Assembly (NCBI GenBank): GCA_014799955.1
Contig: JAAVHB010000005.1
Location: forward strand, 1 to 64,000
Length of the DNA: 64,000 nt
Reading direction: 5' to 3'
Origin: Butyrivibrio sp.
GTDB lineage: Bacteria; Bacillota; Clostridia; Lachnospirales; Lachnospiraceae
The position numbers and the translations under genes were made by a program. Below are positions 1 to 8,522 of this stretch, piece after piece. Every line of letters starts with the position of its first letter. The stretch's first letter is position 1. Below the pieces are notes generated by a model. That model searched no databases and was not told the DNA's origin. It saw nothing but the letters and a program-made list of their open reading frames with translations.

Positions 1-3
1 TCT

Positions 4-285
4 ATGGATAAAAAACTTTCGGATTGCGGATTTCTTTCCGACAGCAATTTGAGCGCGACGGCGCGCGGAGTGTTGGCAACTGCCCTCTCGCTGCCGAGTA
101 ACACTTCGGTGAGCATTGAAAGTCTTACGGCTATACTGCCCGACGGGAGAACGGCGGTATCCAACGCGCTATCCGCACTCGAAAAGCGCGGATATTTCAA
201 GCGTGAACGAAAAAATACTGATAACGGTCGCTTTCGGTGGGAGTTGACGTTCAGCAGCGAACCCGTTCTCGGTGTGGGCGAATAG
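4..285 (+). CDS. HTH-domain protein, possibly 5'-partial
   Basis: A 93-residue winged-helix-like protein. The stretch from about residue 10 to 75 (LSATARGVLATALSLP, then a two-helix unit ending LEKRGYFKRER) lines up by eye with the N-terminal domain of the larger protein at 2641-3621 (LTYKAKGLLSEMLSLP, ELEKYGYLVRFQRR). Such domains occur in replication-initiator-like proteins of clostridial mobile elements and bind DNA. The ATG lies only 3 bases from the window edge, so the real start may be upstream and no ribosome binding site can be judged. It lacks the long C-terminal part of its relative, so it is either a short regulator or a fragment. Function not known. Confidence 0.55.
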   Translation: MDKKLSDCGFLSDSNLSATARGVLATALSLPSNTSVSIESLTAILPDGRTAVSNALSALEKRGYFKRERKNTDNGRFRWELTFSSEPVLGVGE

Positions 286-371
286 CTGGCGGTATTGCAC
301 ATACTTTAACGATGGAATTTGTGAAAGCATACAAAATTCCGACACTTTCAAGGAAATTTCCCCGAAACAGC

Positions 372-400
372 TTGACTTCATAGCTTTAAAGCGTTATAAT
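372..400 (+). promoter_or_regulatory. sigma-A promoter upstream of DUF6075-parA-parB
   Basis: TTGACT (372-377) and TATAAT (395-400) are separated by exactly 17 bases, 53 bases before the ATG at 454. The -35 box sits in AAACAGCTTGAC (365-376), a context shared with the promoters at 28905 and 57933. The rest of 286-453 holds no gene. Confidence 0.8.
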
Positions 401-453
401 ATAGGCGTAAGGCAAGTTAGCATAAGCTAACCTATTTTGAAAGGAGTTTTTTT

Positions 454-852
454 ATGGCGATTAAATTTATGAACGAGGAACACGAGAACAGATACTATGA
501 GATATTGGCGAGAATGGGCAATATGGACGAATATCATAAAGCCGCTGCATATCTGCTCTCGCTTGATATCGACTGCTACAATCACGTTGACAGTCTGTAT
601 GACTTTGCAGAACACGGTATAAGACCGTGGGGCGCGTTAAATCAAGCGTGGCAGACGGGTACCTCGGTAAAAACTACCCGCTTGATTTTTAATCTTTGGA
701 ACACAAGGTGCTATGACATTGATACCGAGAGCCGCGAAATCAAGGAGAGTGCAAGAAAATACACGGTTGACGAGATTTTTTCTTCAAGTCTGGCGGTATG
801 GTACTTTGAGGCGGTCAAGCTCCGCTACCCGAACATTAAGGAGGATATGTAA
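454..852 (+). CDS. DUF6075-like protein
   Basis: 132 residues, starting after AAAGGAGT. It resembles the DUF6075 family of short proteins found in clostridial mobile elements: an N-terminal NEEHENRYYEI segment and a central AWQTGTSVKTTRLIFNLWN segment. The predicted fold is helical and soluble, with no signal peptide or membrane segment. The stop codon abuts the start of parA, whose ribosome binding site (AAGGAGG) lies inside this gene's 3' end, so the two are co-transcribed and probably translationally coupled. The biochemical role of the family is unknown; context suggests maintenance of the element. Confidence 0.6.
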   Translation: MAIKFMNEEHENRYYEILARMGNMDEYHKAAAYLLSLDIDCYNHVDSLYDFAEHGIRPWGALNQAWQTGTSVKTTRLIFNLWNTRCYDIDTESREIKESARKYTVDEIFSSSLAVWYFEAVKLRYPNIKEDM

Positions 853-1605
853 ATGAAATCAATAGCTTTTTACAACAATAAGGGCGGCGTGGCAAAGACC
901 ACCTCAGTCATAAACGTAGGCTACGAGCTGGCGAGGGAGTACCGCGTACTTATCATAGACGCGGACGGACAGGCTAACTGCTCCAGATTTTTTACCAAGG
1001 AATTGAAAAGCGGTCTGGAAACGGCTCTGACGGACGGCACGGGAAATCCGGCAAGAGCGGTCTGTGAAACGAGATATGAGAATATCGACATCATCACGGC
1101 AACCGCCGAACTGAACAACGCGACCGCCGCGTTTTCGGCTTTCGATAAGCACGAACAGGAGCGCATCGCGCGAAACATCATAGAGTACGGCAAGGAGTAT
1201 GACTTCGTTCTGCTCGATCTTCCCCCTGCCCTGACACAAGTTACCGAGTGCCTTGTCGGTGCTTGCGATTTCGTATTCGTACCGATTGAATTGGGAACGT
1301 TCGCTATCCAAGGCATACCGACGATCACGGAACTAATAAACAAGGGCGGTAAGCCGTCTGCGTTCGGCGGCTGTTTCGTAACCAAATTTGACAAAAAGAA
1401 CTCAGCCGATATTGCGCTTTTGGAGCTGATTAAAGATATAGACGGAATTGGAAACAAGGTCATTGATGTTACAATTCCTTTCAGTCGCGTAATTAAGAAC
1501 TCTATCAGCGGAAAAAAGACCGCAAGCGAGTATATGCCGTGGACAACTCCCGCGCAAAGCTACGGAGAACTCACCAAAGCAATATTGGAAAGGGTGTGTG
1601 AATAA
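853..1605 (+). CDS. ParA-family partition ATPase
   Basis: 250 residues. The deviant Walker A motif NNKGGVAKTTS (about residues 8-18) with the signature lysine, followed by IIDADGQANCS and later VLLDLPPALTQ, identifies a ParA/Soj-type ATPase. These enzymes form ATP-dependent dimers that bind DNA nonspecifically and move ParB-DNA complexes. In ICEs they may hold the excised circle during cell division. The length is normal for short ParA proteins with no N-terminal HTH. The stop TAA (1603-1605) overlaps the ATG of parB by one base, so the pair is coupled. Confidence 0.92.
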   Translation: MKSIAFYNNKGGVAKTTSVINVGYELAREYRVLIIDADGQANCSRFFTKELKSGLETALTDGTGNPARAVCETRYENIDIITATAELNNATAAFSAFDKHEQERIARNIIEYGKEYDFVLLDLPPALTQVTECLVGACDFVFVPIELGTFAIQGIPTITELINKGGKPSAFGGCFVTKFDKKNSADIALLELIKDIDGIGNKVIDVTIPFSRVIKNSISGKKTASEYMPWTTPAQSYGELTKAILERVCE

Positions 1606-2522
1606 TGCCTAAACTGCAATTTGACGCGGCTATCACAAAGGACTTAAAAACCGCCGCCTCGGACAGTTACATAAACAATCTCCGAATGGTCGAGATCGGG
1701 AAGATAACACCCAACTCCGCGAACTTCTACGAGCTGTCCGAATTGGACGAACTCGCGGACGATATAGAGCGGCAAGGTCTGATGAGTGCGCTTATCGTCA
1801 CGGAGGAAAACGGCGGCTATACCCTTATAAGCGGTCATAGACGGCTTGCCGCCTTGAAAAAGCTGATAGACGAGGGGCGGCTGAAAGCGGAGCGCGTACC
1901 CTGCTACATAAAGGGCGCGAAATCCGAGGAAGAAACAGAACTCGACTTGATTATGCTCAACTCCACACAAAGAAAATACTCCGACGCGGAGAAAATGAGG
2001 GAATATCAGGAGCTGGAGCGTATCTTTAAGGCATTGGAACAAGCCGGGAAACCCGTCAAGGGCAATAGCCGCGAGAAGATAGGGCGCGTGATGAACGTTT
2101 CCCCCGCGCAGGTCGGGAAGATAAAGAACATTTCTCAGAACGGTATCTCGGACGTGGAGAAAGCCGTAAAGGACGGCAAGATGACCATATCGACCGCGAA
2201 CGAAGTAGCGAAACTCGCTCCCGAACAGCAGAAGAAGATAATCGAGGAAAAGCCCGATATATCCCATAAAGAGGTCAAAGAGATACAGAAGTCATCTCCC
2301 AAGCCGTCAAGCAAAGCCCCCGAAGTTGGGAAAGCACCGAAATCCGCGCCGATAAGCGCACCGAAACCCTCTCCGCTGCCGCCGAAAAAAGAGCCGTGTA
2401 CGCTCACGGAACAGGAAACAAAAACGCTCCGTAAGTACATCGAGCAGCTTATCAACGCCGCAAGCGATGAAGATAAGGAGATCATCAAGGGCATTGTAGA
2501 CAAGCTCACGAGAGCGGAATAA
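1605..2522 (+). CDS. ParB-like DNA-binding partition protein
   Basis: 305 residues. The N-terminal ParB/Srx domain has the arginine-rich box ISGHRRLAALKKL (about residues 70-82), followed by LIMLNSTQRKYSDAEKMREYQEL. A central HTH covers about residues 145-190 (SREKIGRVMNVSPAQVGKIKNIS). A Pro/Lys/Ser-rich linker (about 228-265) leads to a short helical C-terminus likely used for dimerisation. It would bind a centromere-like site and load on DNA in a CTP-dependent way, as in the family, partnering the ParA just upstream. No parS-type repeat cluster was recognised nearby. A strong terminator follows. Confidence 0.9.
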   Translation: MPKLQFDAAITKDLKTAASDSYINNLRMVEIGKITPNSANFYELSELDELADDIERQGLMSALIVTEENGGYTLISGHRRLAALKKLIDEGRLKAERVPCYIKGAKSEEETELDLIMLNSTQRKYSDAEKMREYQELERIFKALEQAGKPVKGNSREKIGRVMNVSPAQVGKIKNISQNGISDVEKAVKDGKMTISTANEVAKLAPEQQKKIIEEKPDISHKEVKEIQKSSPKPSSKAPEVGKAPKSAPISAPKPSPLPPKKEPCTLTEQETKTLRKYIEQLINAASDEDKEIIKGIVDKLTRAE

Positions 2523-2539
2523 AATCGAATATACGTTTA

Positions 2540-2574
2540 GCCGATCGCTGTAAAAAGCGGTCGGCTTTTTTTGT
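2540..2574 (+). terminator. intrinsic terminator of the parAB operon
   Basis: An 11-bp stem (agccgatcgct / agcggtcggct, one G-U pair) with a 6-base loop is followed by a run of seven T, just after the parB stop. Confidence 0.9.
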
Positions 2575-2640
2575 TTCCCTAAAAGATTGCAGTTTTTTGC
2601 AGTCGGCGGTGAATTATCATAAAAAAGCGAGGTAAAGGCT

Positions 2641-3621
2641 ATGTCAACGGTATTCAGAGTTGAGAAAAACGGCAACTTCACGATAATGTCAAATTATCAC
2701 TTAAAGGACAGACGGCTCACATATAAGGCGAAAGGGCTGTTGTCCGAGATGCTGAGTTTGCCGCCCGATTGGGATTACACGCTCACCGGGCTTGCGGTCA
2801 TTGCGAACGACGGCATTGACAGTGTTCGGAGCGCGATAAAGGAGCTTGAGAAGTACGGCTATCTTGTCCGTTTTCAGCGGCGTGATGAACACGGACGTAT
2901 GTCCGTCAACGAGTACGCAGTTTACGAGAACCCCGAACTGAACCCGAATTACACACCGTCCGAGAGCGACAACGCAACCCAAGCCGCGCCTAAAAAATGC
3001 TCCGCCAAGCGGAAAACCGCGTCCGCCAAAACAATCGAAAAAACCGCGGATTTTTCTCGCTCACCGTCATTGGAAAATCCGATAACGGAAAATTCGTCAA
3101 CGGAAAAACCAACGCCGCGTACTTATAATAAATTAAATACTAAAAAATCAATTACTGAAAAATCAAATCATTCAATCACGCGCGCTGCGCGCGCCGATAG
3201 GATTGACGGGAATGATGTTCAAGAAAACATTTCTTTTTCAGTTGAGGAACGCGACTATTATCGCGAGGTTATCCGTGAGCATATCGACTATGAGTATTTC
3301 CGTGAAAACCGAGATCAGCCCAAATCTCCGAGCATTAAGCGCATTGACGAGCTTGTGGAAATTATGACGGACGTGGTATGCAGTAAGAAAAGCACTATCC
3401 GCGCAAACGGCGATGATCTCCCTCAAAGAGCCGTTCGGGAGCGTTTTCTTTCCATTGACAGCAGTCACATCGAATATGTTCTTGACGCGCTGAGCAATAA
3501 CACCACCGCGATAAAAAATATCCGCGCGTATATCATAACCGCGCTGTATAACGCGCCCGCAACGATAGACAGTTATTTCACGGGGCTTGTTAATCACGAT
3601 CTGTACGGAGGGAGAAGATAG
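2641..3621 (+). CDS. replication-initiator-like HTH protein
   Basis: 326 residues. The N-terminal winged-helix domain (residues 1-100: NFTIMSNYHLKD, LTYKAKGLLSEMLSLP, ELEKYGYLV) is of the kind found in the plasmid and ICE 'helix-turn-helix / replication initiator' proteins of clostridia. A Ser/Thr/Lys-rich linker (about 105-190) precedes a C-terminal helical domain (about 200-320) with HIEYVLDALSNNTTAIKNIRAYIITALYNAP, typical of the DUF6017-type C-terminus. It may start replication of the excised circle or act as a regulator. The spacing of 9 bases to the next gene, with a strong AGGAGG between, suggests one transcript with the radical SAM gene. Confidence 0.7.
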   Translation: MSTVFRVEKNGNFTIMSNYHLKDRRLTYKAKGLLSEMLSLPPDWDYTLTGLAVIANDGIDSVRSAIKELEKYGYLVRFQRRDEHGRMSVNEYAVYENPELNPNYTPSESDNATQAAPKKCSAKRKTASAKTIEKTADFSRSPSLENPITENSSTEKPTPRTYNKLNTKKSITEKSNHSITRAARADRIDGNDVQENISFSVEERDYYREVIREHIDYEYFRENRDQPKSPSIKRIDELVEIMTDVVCSKKSTIRANGDDLPQRAVRERFLSIDSSHIEYVLDALSNNTTAIKNIRAYIITALYNAPATIDSYFTGLVNHDLYGGRR

Positions 3622-3630
3622 GAGGCTTTT

Positions 3631-4545
3631 ATGAATATTGGCTTGCACGATGCCGATAAGGAGAACCTTTCCAAGAGGCGAAAGATATTCCCGAATTACG
3701 CGATTATGAAAATCGCGGCTTATCATAAATCGCTCGGCGATAATGTGGAGTGGTGGGATAAGAACAAAACGTATGACAGGGTATATTCGAGTAAGGTTTT
3801 CGGATTTACTCCCGAAAATCCCGATCTGCCGCCCGATACGGTACGCGGGGGAACAGGCTACGGTTTGTTTTCGGATTTGCCGCCCGAAATCGACGATATG
3901 TTTCCCGATTATACGCTCTACCCCGACTGCGATTACGCCATAGGCTACATAACGCGCGGCTGCCCTAACAATTGCCGTTGGTGTATCGTACCCAAAAAGG
4001 AGGGCAAGATACACGCATATCGTGATTGGCACGATCTGGTGCGCCCCGACAGCGACAAGCTGGTGCTTATGGACAATAACATTCTCTCGTGCGGGTTCGG
4101 GATAAAACAGCTTGAGAGCCTGATCGACAGCGGATATAAAATCGACCTGAACCAAGGAATGGACGCGCGGCTTGTAACGGACGAGATAGCGCAAATCCTC
4201 TCAAAGCTGAAATGGATAAGGTTTTTGAGGTTTTCGTGCGATACTGTGCCGCAGATAGAGGCGATACATAAGACCGCCGAATTGCTTGGGAAGTATGGTA
4301 TAAAGCCGTCTAAGCTGTTCATTTACTTGTTGGTCACGTCCGACATTGACGACGCCGCGTACCGCGTGGAGCAGCTTAAAACGCTCCGGGGATTGACCAT
4401 ATACGCGCAGCCCGAACGCAACGAGAGTATGGGCATTACGCCGAACAAGCTCCAGCGCGAGTTTGCGCAAAGATTTATTTACAGCGGAAAATTCCGCTCC
4501 GAAACTTGGACTGATTACGCGAGAGATAAGGGTCTTATCGAATAA
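3631..4545 (+). CDS. radical SAM protein
   Basis: 304 residues, preceded by AGGAGG. The segment ITRGCPNNCRWCIVPKKEG (about residues 107-125) holds the CX3CX2C motif that ligates a 4Fe-4S cluster for S-adenosylmethionine cleavage. Downstream are strands expected for the radical SAM barrel (LVLMDNNILS, IDLNQGMDARLV, IRFLRFSCDT). No B12-binding or TRAM domain is seen, and the C-terminus is short, so substrate cannot be told. Enzymes of this look occur in phages and ICEs of clostridia beside PP-loop genes, as here (4643). A role in nucleotide or nucleic-acid modification is an inference. A terminator follows the gene. Confidence 0.8.
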   Translation: MNIGLHDADKENLSKRRKIFPNYAIMKIAAYHKSLGDNVEWWDKNKTYDRVYSSKVFGFTPENPDLPPDTVRGGTGYGLFSDLPPEIDDMFPDYTLYPDCDYAIGYITRGCPNNCRWCIVPKKEGKIHAYRDWHDLVRPDSDKLVLMDNNILSCGFGIKQLESLIDSGYKIDLNQGMDARLVTDEIAQILSKLKWIRFLRFSCDTVPQIEAIHKTAELLGKYGIKPSKLFIYLLVTSDIDDAAYRVEQLKTLRGLTIYAQPERNESMGITPNKLQREFAQRFIYSGKFRSETWTDYARDKGLIE

Positions 4546-4553
4546 TTAACCGT

Positions 4554-4590
4554 GAGCCGATTGTGAAAGCAATTGGCTCTTTTTCTTTTT
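4554..4590 (+). terminator. intrinsic terminator after radical SAM gene
   Basis: A 10-bp stem (gagccgattg / caattggctc, one G-U pair) with a 6-base loop, then TTTTTCTTTTT. Confidence 0.88.
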
Positions 4591-4606
4591 CGGAACGGAT
4601 TTAGGG

Positions 4607-4624
4607 GTTGATACATATATCAAC
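4607..4624 (+). repeat. 18-bp palindrome, copy 1
   Basis: GTTGATACATATATCAAC: 7-bp arms GTTGATA/TATCAAC around CATA. It lies 18 bases upstream of the PP-loop gene start at 4643, flanked by GGG and CC. Identical in the same orientation to copies at 5792 and 30107, and the reverse complement of those at 57605 and 57656. Most likely an operator. Confidence 0.8.
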
Positions 4625-4642
4625 CGTTTTTGGAGGTGTTTT

Positions 4643-5473
4643 ATGAATATTGGCAAGGAACAAACGGCGATCAGATATTTACGGGCTTTTCAGCCGCAGG
4701 ACGAGCCGTATTATTTATGTTACAGCGGCGGCAAGGACAGCGACTGCGTGAGGATTTTAGCGGAGCTTGCGGGAGTGAATTACGACTTGGTACATAATCT
4801 CACAACGGTAGACGCGCCAGAAACGGTGCAATACGTCAAATCCGTAGGCGCACAAATTCAAAGACCGCCTAAAACTATGTGGCAGTTGATAGTGGAAAAG
4901 GGTATGCCGCCCACAAGACTTGTCCGCTACTGCTGCTCTTGTCTGAAAGAACACGGCGGCAAAGGGCGCGTTAAGATAACGGGCGTTCGCCGAGCGGAGA
5001 GCGTAAGCAGAGCCGCCAACAGCGATTTTATAAAGATCATCGGCAAGCCTAAAACGGTGCAGCGGACGGCGTTGGAATTGGGCGCGGAGTTTGCTGTAAC
5101 AAGCAAGGGCGGTGTGATACTGAACGGAGATAACGACGTAAACCGTCAATTAGTCGAGGAATTTCACAAAAAAACGTCTACCGCGATAAATCCCATTGTC
5201 GATTGGACGGAGGAAGATGTTTGGGAGTTTCTGCATTATCACGGGTGTGACAGCAATCCTCTTTATCAGCAAGGCTACAAGCGTATCGGCTGTGTGGGCT
5301 GCCCTATGGCGAGTAAAAGTCATAGGATAGCCGAGTTTGAACGCTATCCGATATACCGTGAGAATTACATTCGCGCGTTTGAGCGAATGTTGGAGCGAGG
5401 AAAAGAGCGAGGTATCGTGTACCGCCCGAATTGGCAGACCGCCGAGGACGTTATGGATTGGTGGTTGGAATAA
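4643..5473 (+). CDS. PAPS-reductase-like PP-loop enzyme
   Basis: 276 residues, preceded by TGGAGGTG. The PP-loop CYSGGKDSDCVRILAEL (about residues 26-42) binds ATP, as in phosphoadenosine-phosphosulfate reductase, ATP sulfurylase CysD and DndC. A Cys-rich stretch (RYCCSCLKEHGG, about 95-106) and a C-terminal RIGCVGCPMAS (about 213-223) could hold an iron-sulfur cluster, a feature shared with DndC-like proteins rather than classic CysH. No sulfate-assimilation partner genes are nearby, so true PAPS reduction is unlikely. Chemistry on DNA, RNA or small thiols is more plausible but unproven. One of the 18-bp palindromes lies directly upstream. Confidence 0.8.
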   Translation: MNIGKEQTAIRYLRAFQPQDEPYYLCYSGGKDSDCVRILAELAGVNYDLVHNLTTVDAPETVQYVKSVGAQIQRPPKTMWQLIVEKGMPPTRLVRYCCSCLKEHGGKGRVKITGVRRAESVSRAANSDFIKIIGKPKTVQRTALELGAEFAVTSKGGVILNGDNDVNRQLVEEFHKKTSTAINPIVDWTEEDVWEFLHYHGCDSNPLYQQGYKRIGCVGCPMASKSHRIAEFERYPIYRENYIRAFERMLERGKERGIVYRPNWQTAEDVMDWWLE

Positions 5474-5503
5474 AACGGTGCATTACAAGTGCAAGAGGGG
5501 GTG

Positions 5504-5719
5504 ATGTTATTGGAAGTTATCAACGGAAAAGCCGCGCCGAACTGCGACAAGGAAAACTGTTTCGCCTATCAGGACGGCAGATGTATAGCCCTGACAAGCA
5601 ATCGGTTTAAGTGCGGGTGTCCGTTTTTCAAAGACAAAAAAGAAAAGGAGATCGAGGACATTCGGTGCAGGGAGCGCGTGAAAAAGTGGAAGGACAACGG
5701 CAAAAAACGGTTTGTATAG
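5504..5719 (+). CDS. small Cys-rich protein
   Basis: A 71-residue protein of unknown function. The pattern C-x4-C-x7-C, then C-x-C (CDKENCFAYQDGRC, FKCGCPFF) suggests a zinc or iron-sulfur knuckle; the C-terminal third is highly charged (KDKKEKEIEDIRCRERVKKWKDNGKKRF). It follows the PP-loop gene by about 30 bases and may work with it. The start is uncertain: GTG 5489, ATG 5504 and TTG 5510 are all in frame, with GGGGGTG just before the ATG, so TTG 5510 has the best spacing. Confidence 0.55.
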   Translation: MLLEVINGKAAPNCDKENCFAYQDGRCIALTSNRFKCGCPFFKDKKEKEIEDIRCRERVKKWKDNGKKRFV

Positions 5720-5791
5720 ACGTTTTTCCGACAGCGAGAGGAGTGATAATTCGGAAATACACAACAGTTTATTCACATATCCGGCTTTAGG

Positions 5792-5809
5792 GTTGATACA
5801 TATATCAAC
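5792..5809 (+). repeat. 18-bp palindrome, copy 2
   Basis: GTTGATACATATATCAAC, identical to copy 1, 24 bases before the start of the double-HTH regulator at 5834. This position would allow that regulator to control its own gene. Confidence 0.8.
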
Positions 5810-5833
5810 CTCCAACAGAAAGGAAATTTTATT

Positions 5834-6484
5834 ATGACTATCGGTGAAAAAATCAAGGAACTCCGCGGCGAGCGCGGTTTGACCACAAAGCAGCTTGCCA
5901 AAAGATCGGGCGTTCTGGAGGATAACATCAGTAAGTACGAGAGCGGCGAGGTCTGCCCGTCCAAGCGGACAATGTGCAAGCTGGCAAAGGCTTTTAAGGT
6001 CAATGTCAACGTGCTTGTAGCGGCTAAATACTATCCGCTTATCTCTGCGGAAACGCTGCGGAAAGATGTTGAGAAAAGCATTGCGCCTCCTATGACAAGA
6101 GAGGAGCTTATCGGCTCGGTAATATCAAAGGACAATAACAACAGCGTATCGCACGTCTTTGCGAATTGGCTGACTATGCTCCGTGAGATCGACGAACTTT
6201 CCATAAGGGAACTTGCCGACGCGGTGGGGCTTTCTTGGGAAGAAATATCCGAATACGAGAGTGAGCAGACAATCCCCGATATTGCCGCGTTCTCTAAATT
6301 GTCGGATTTCTTCAACGTGTCTGCGGACGTTCTGCTCGGAAAATCCGAGCTTTCGGAGAGCGACAGACGTTTTACGGAGTTTGTCTACCGTATTCAAACG
6401 CTTGAATGGCTCAACAGGAGCGGCAAACTGCCCGACGATCTGTACGAACTCTGCCGTAAGAGCGTTGTGGACGAATTTGTGTGA
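5834..6484 (+). CDS. regulator with two XRE-type HTH domains
   Basis: 216 residues, preceded by AAAGGAAA. The first HTH spans residues 5-62 (GEKIKELRGERGLTTKQLAKRSG, ISKYESGEVCPS). A second, more diverged HTH spans about 110-165 (TMLREIDELSIRELADAVG, ISEYESEQTIPD, FFNVSADVLLG). Two XRE units in one chain are unusual and would let a monomer read a palindrome or a dimer bridge two sites. An 18-bp palindrome lies in its leader, so it is the leading candidate for the protein binding those sites; that link is inference. No peptidase or ligand domain is seen. Confidence 0.8.
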   Translation: MTIGEKIKELRGERGLTTKQLAKRSGVLEDNISKYESGEVCPSKRTMCKLAKAFKVNVNVLVAAKYYPLISAETLRKDVEKSIAPPMTREELIGSVISKDNNNSVSHVFANWLTMLREIDELSIRELADAVGLSWEEISEYESEQTIPDIAAFSKLSDFFNVSADVLLGKSELSESDRRFTEFVYRIQTLEWLNRSGKLPDDLYELCRKSVVDEFV

Positions 6485-6495
6485 GGGCAGAACGT

Positions 6496-6642
6496 ATGAA
6501 AACAGAAGTTTATCTTAAAGACATTGCTTGCTGTATAGCAGAGGATATGGAAACAACGGGTTACGCACCGAACGCGGACGATGTTCTCCGCGATCTGGAG
6601 TATCGTTTCGCTCAAAGCGACTGTTCCACTTCCTCTGCTTAA
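6496..6642 (+). CDS. small hypothetical protein
   Basis: 48 residues (MKTEVYLKDIACCIAEDMETT...), starting 12 bases after the regulator stop. It is acidic and helical, contains CC at residues 12-13 and ends SDCSTSSA. No family recognised. Its position between the regulator and the transfer operon suggests co-transcription with both. The start lacks a strong ribosome binding site (GAGGGCAGAACGT), so translation may depend on coupling. Confidence 0.4.
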   Translation: MKTEVYLKDIACCIAEDMETTGYAPNADDVLRDLEYRFAQSDCSTSSA

Positions 6643-6665
6643 TTCTTTTTCGGGAGGTTTGATTT

Positions 6666-8522
6666 ATGTCTGATGAAATAGCGTCCGCGGCGTTATCCTC
6701 AAGCCAAAAGGCTATTGAGGTAACGGCGGAACTTATAAAATTGCTTGCGCCGCTTGCAAAGAGCTTTCTCGGCGAGGTCTATCACAAGTCGGTTGACGGC
6801 ATTAACGCCGTCGGCGGTAAGATCGTAAACGCACGGTCGGCGGGAACGGTTTCAAATAAAGGGCTTATCGCTGAGGCTCAAAAAGCGGAGTGCGGTATCT
6901 CCACGACCAACAATTTCCTTGCGCGTGACGCGGAAAGGGTCGCGGAGAAAGCAAAGCAGTACAAAATACCCGTGGCGATTATCGGGAGCGGAGATAACCT
7001 TACGCTTGAATTTCTCGAACGCGACAAGGGCATAGTTCAGCAGATAACCAATGAGATTATGCAAGAGCGATTAAAGGGCGCGCCGCAGTCCGTCAAGTGC
7101 TTTTCGGTAGGTGAAAATAACGTTTCGTCAATGAAAACGCTCTTTGAGGAAAACGGTATTGAGTGTCAATTCGTGAGGGGTACGAACGGGAAAATATCCT
7201 GTATCTACCCTGCCGAAAACGCGGAACAGGTAGCTGTTCTCCAAAAAGATTACAAGGCGGCGCACACAAGCGTTGAAATGAATTGCACGTTTACGCCCGA
7301 TATTCCCGAAAGCGAAAGTATGGCGGCGATAAGGTCACAAATCGAGGAGCTGCAAGGCTCTCTCGAAAACGCCGAGGAGCGCGGAAAGTTCTATGCCGAA
7401 TTATCCGAGGATAAAAGCGTGAAATTCCCCGAATACAGCGAGAAGAATATGGAGCGCGTTTATGACCAAATGCCCGATGCTGTTCGCGTTGCGGGAAAAG
7501 CGTTCTGGGAGGAACAGGGCTACGCCCTTGCCGAAAACGCAAAGGGCATAGAAATAATCGCGCCGCAAACGGACGAAAACGGAAATCCCGTGCTTGACGA
7601 AAACGGCGAACAGACCTTTACAACCGTAACCGTCTACGATATTTCCGAAACAAATGCGTATGAGCAGTCCGTCGGGAAGAAAATCTCCGAATTGGAGCGC
7701 GACTACGACGAGGAAAAGGTCGCGGCGTTTTCGACAGCGGAAAAGAAGAACGTGCTTGTTTCGGACGCGGCAAGCGGGAAAAGCGTTGAAATAAACGTTG
7801 ACGGCAAGCTGCGTAAAGCCGATGTTGCCGCCGTTATGCGTGATGAGCTGGGATATTCGGCGGTACAGGCGGATATTGCCGCGAATAAATTCTGTTATGA
7901 CCTCGGTCTGGATAAGGAGAAGTATTTCTCCGCGCCCTCTCAAATCGGAAATATCAACGCTCTCAAAACGAATATCCGCTATGAGAGCGATGATCTGACA
8001 ATTCGTGATGTACGATATGACGCGGTTAATTTCAAGGACGGCGAAGATACCCACTTGATACTCCAGAACGGAGAAAACGCTATCGGACTTACTCCCGCGA
8101 AGATGTCACGGAGCGATATGATAAGCGCGTGTATCAATCAGCTTGGTTTGTCCGAATATCAAGCGGAAAAGGCGGTAGATAAAGCTGTCAAAATAGATGA
8201 TCAAGTGCGGTCGCGTATGGAGGAGCGCACATTGGACGAGCGCGGCTATTCCGAGGAATTACGCATTGAGCGCACCTCGGATAACACATTCACGGTAAGC
8301 TCGCGGGATAAGGTAAAGGTCTACAATTTTACCACGATAAACAACGAGGAAAAAATCGCGGAGCATTTCAACATACCGAAAGAAAACGCGCGGAACATCA
8401 TAGACAAAGCCAAGCGGCAGAGCGTTTTGCAAAACCGAATACGCAGCGCGACTAAGAAGAAAAAGCAGCCGCAGACCGCCGAAACGCCGCAAATTAAAAC
8501 GAGTAAGGGGTTGAAGCATTGA
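6666..8522 (+). CDS. PcfB/DUF3801-like conjugation protein, extended
   Basis: 618 residues, preceded by GGGAGG. Residues 1-150 (ELIKLLAPLAKSFL, CGISTTNNFLARDAERVAEKAKQYKIPVAIIG) resemble PcfB/DUF3801, the protein coded directly before the VirD4 coupling protein in Tn1549-type elements; in pCF10, PcfB helps the coupling protein and relaxase meet at the membrane. Usual family members are about 150-200 residues. Here a long extension carries two or three repeats of a domain with 'RDELGYSAVQADIAANKF', 'CINQLGLSEYQAEKAVDKA' and 'FNIPKENARNIIDKA'. The end is Lys-rich. The stop overlaps the TTG start of virD4. Confidence 0.7.
   Translation: MSDEIASAALSSSQKAIEVTAELIKLLAPLAKSFLGEVYHKSVDGINAVGGKIVNARSAGTVSNKGLIAEAQKAECGISTTNNFLARDAERVAEKAKQYKIPVAIIGSGDNLTLEFLERDKGIVQQITNEIMQERLKGAPQSVKCFSVGENNVSSMKTLFEENGIECQFVRGTNGKISCIYPAENAEQVAVLQKDYKAAHTSVEMNCTFTPDIPESESMAAIRSQIEELQGSLENAEERGKFYAELSEDKSVKFPEYSEKNMERVYDQMPDAVRVAGKAFWEEQGYALAENAKGIEIIAPQTDENGNPVLDENGEQTFTTVTVYDISETNAYEQSVGKKISELERDYDEEKVAAFSTAEKKNVLVSDAASGKSVEINVDGKLRKADVAAVMRDELGYSAVQADIAANKFCYDLGLDKEKYFSAPSQIGNINALKTNIRYESDDLTIRDVRYDAVNFKDGEDTHLILQNGENAIGLTPAKMSRSDMISACINQLGLSEYQAEKAVDKAVKIDDQVRSRMEERTLDERGYSEELRIERTSDNTFTVSSRDKVKVYNFTTINNEEKIAEHFNIPKENARNIIDKAKRQSVLQNRIRSATKKKKQPQTAETPQIKTSKGLKH

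Noticed and set aside
3238..4194. A 318-residue minus-strand frame across the HTH and radical SAM genes
   Set aside because: It is antisense to two well-supported genes and has no family features.
4643..5473. Sulfate-assimilation PAPS reductase
   Set aside because: No other sulfate-assimilation genes are present and the extra Cys clusters are closer to DndC-like proteins.
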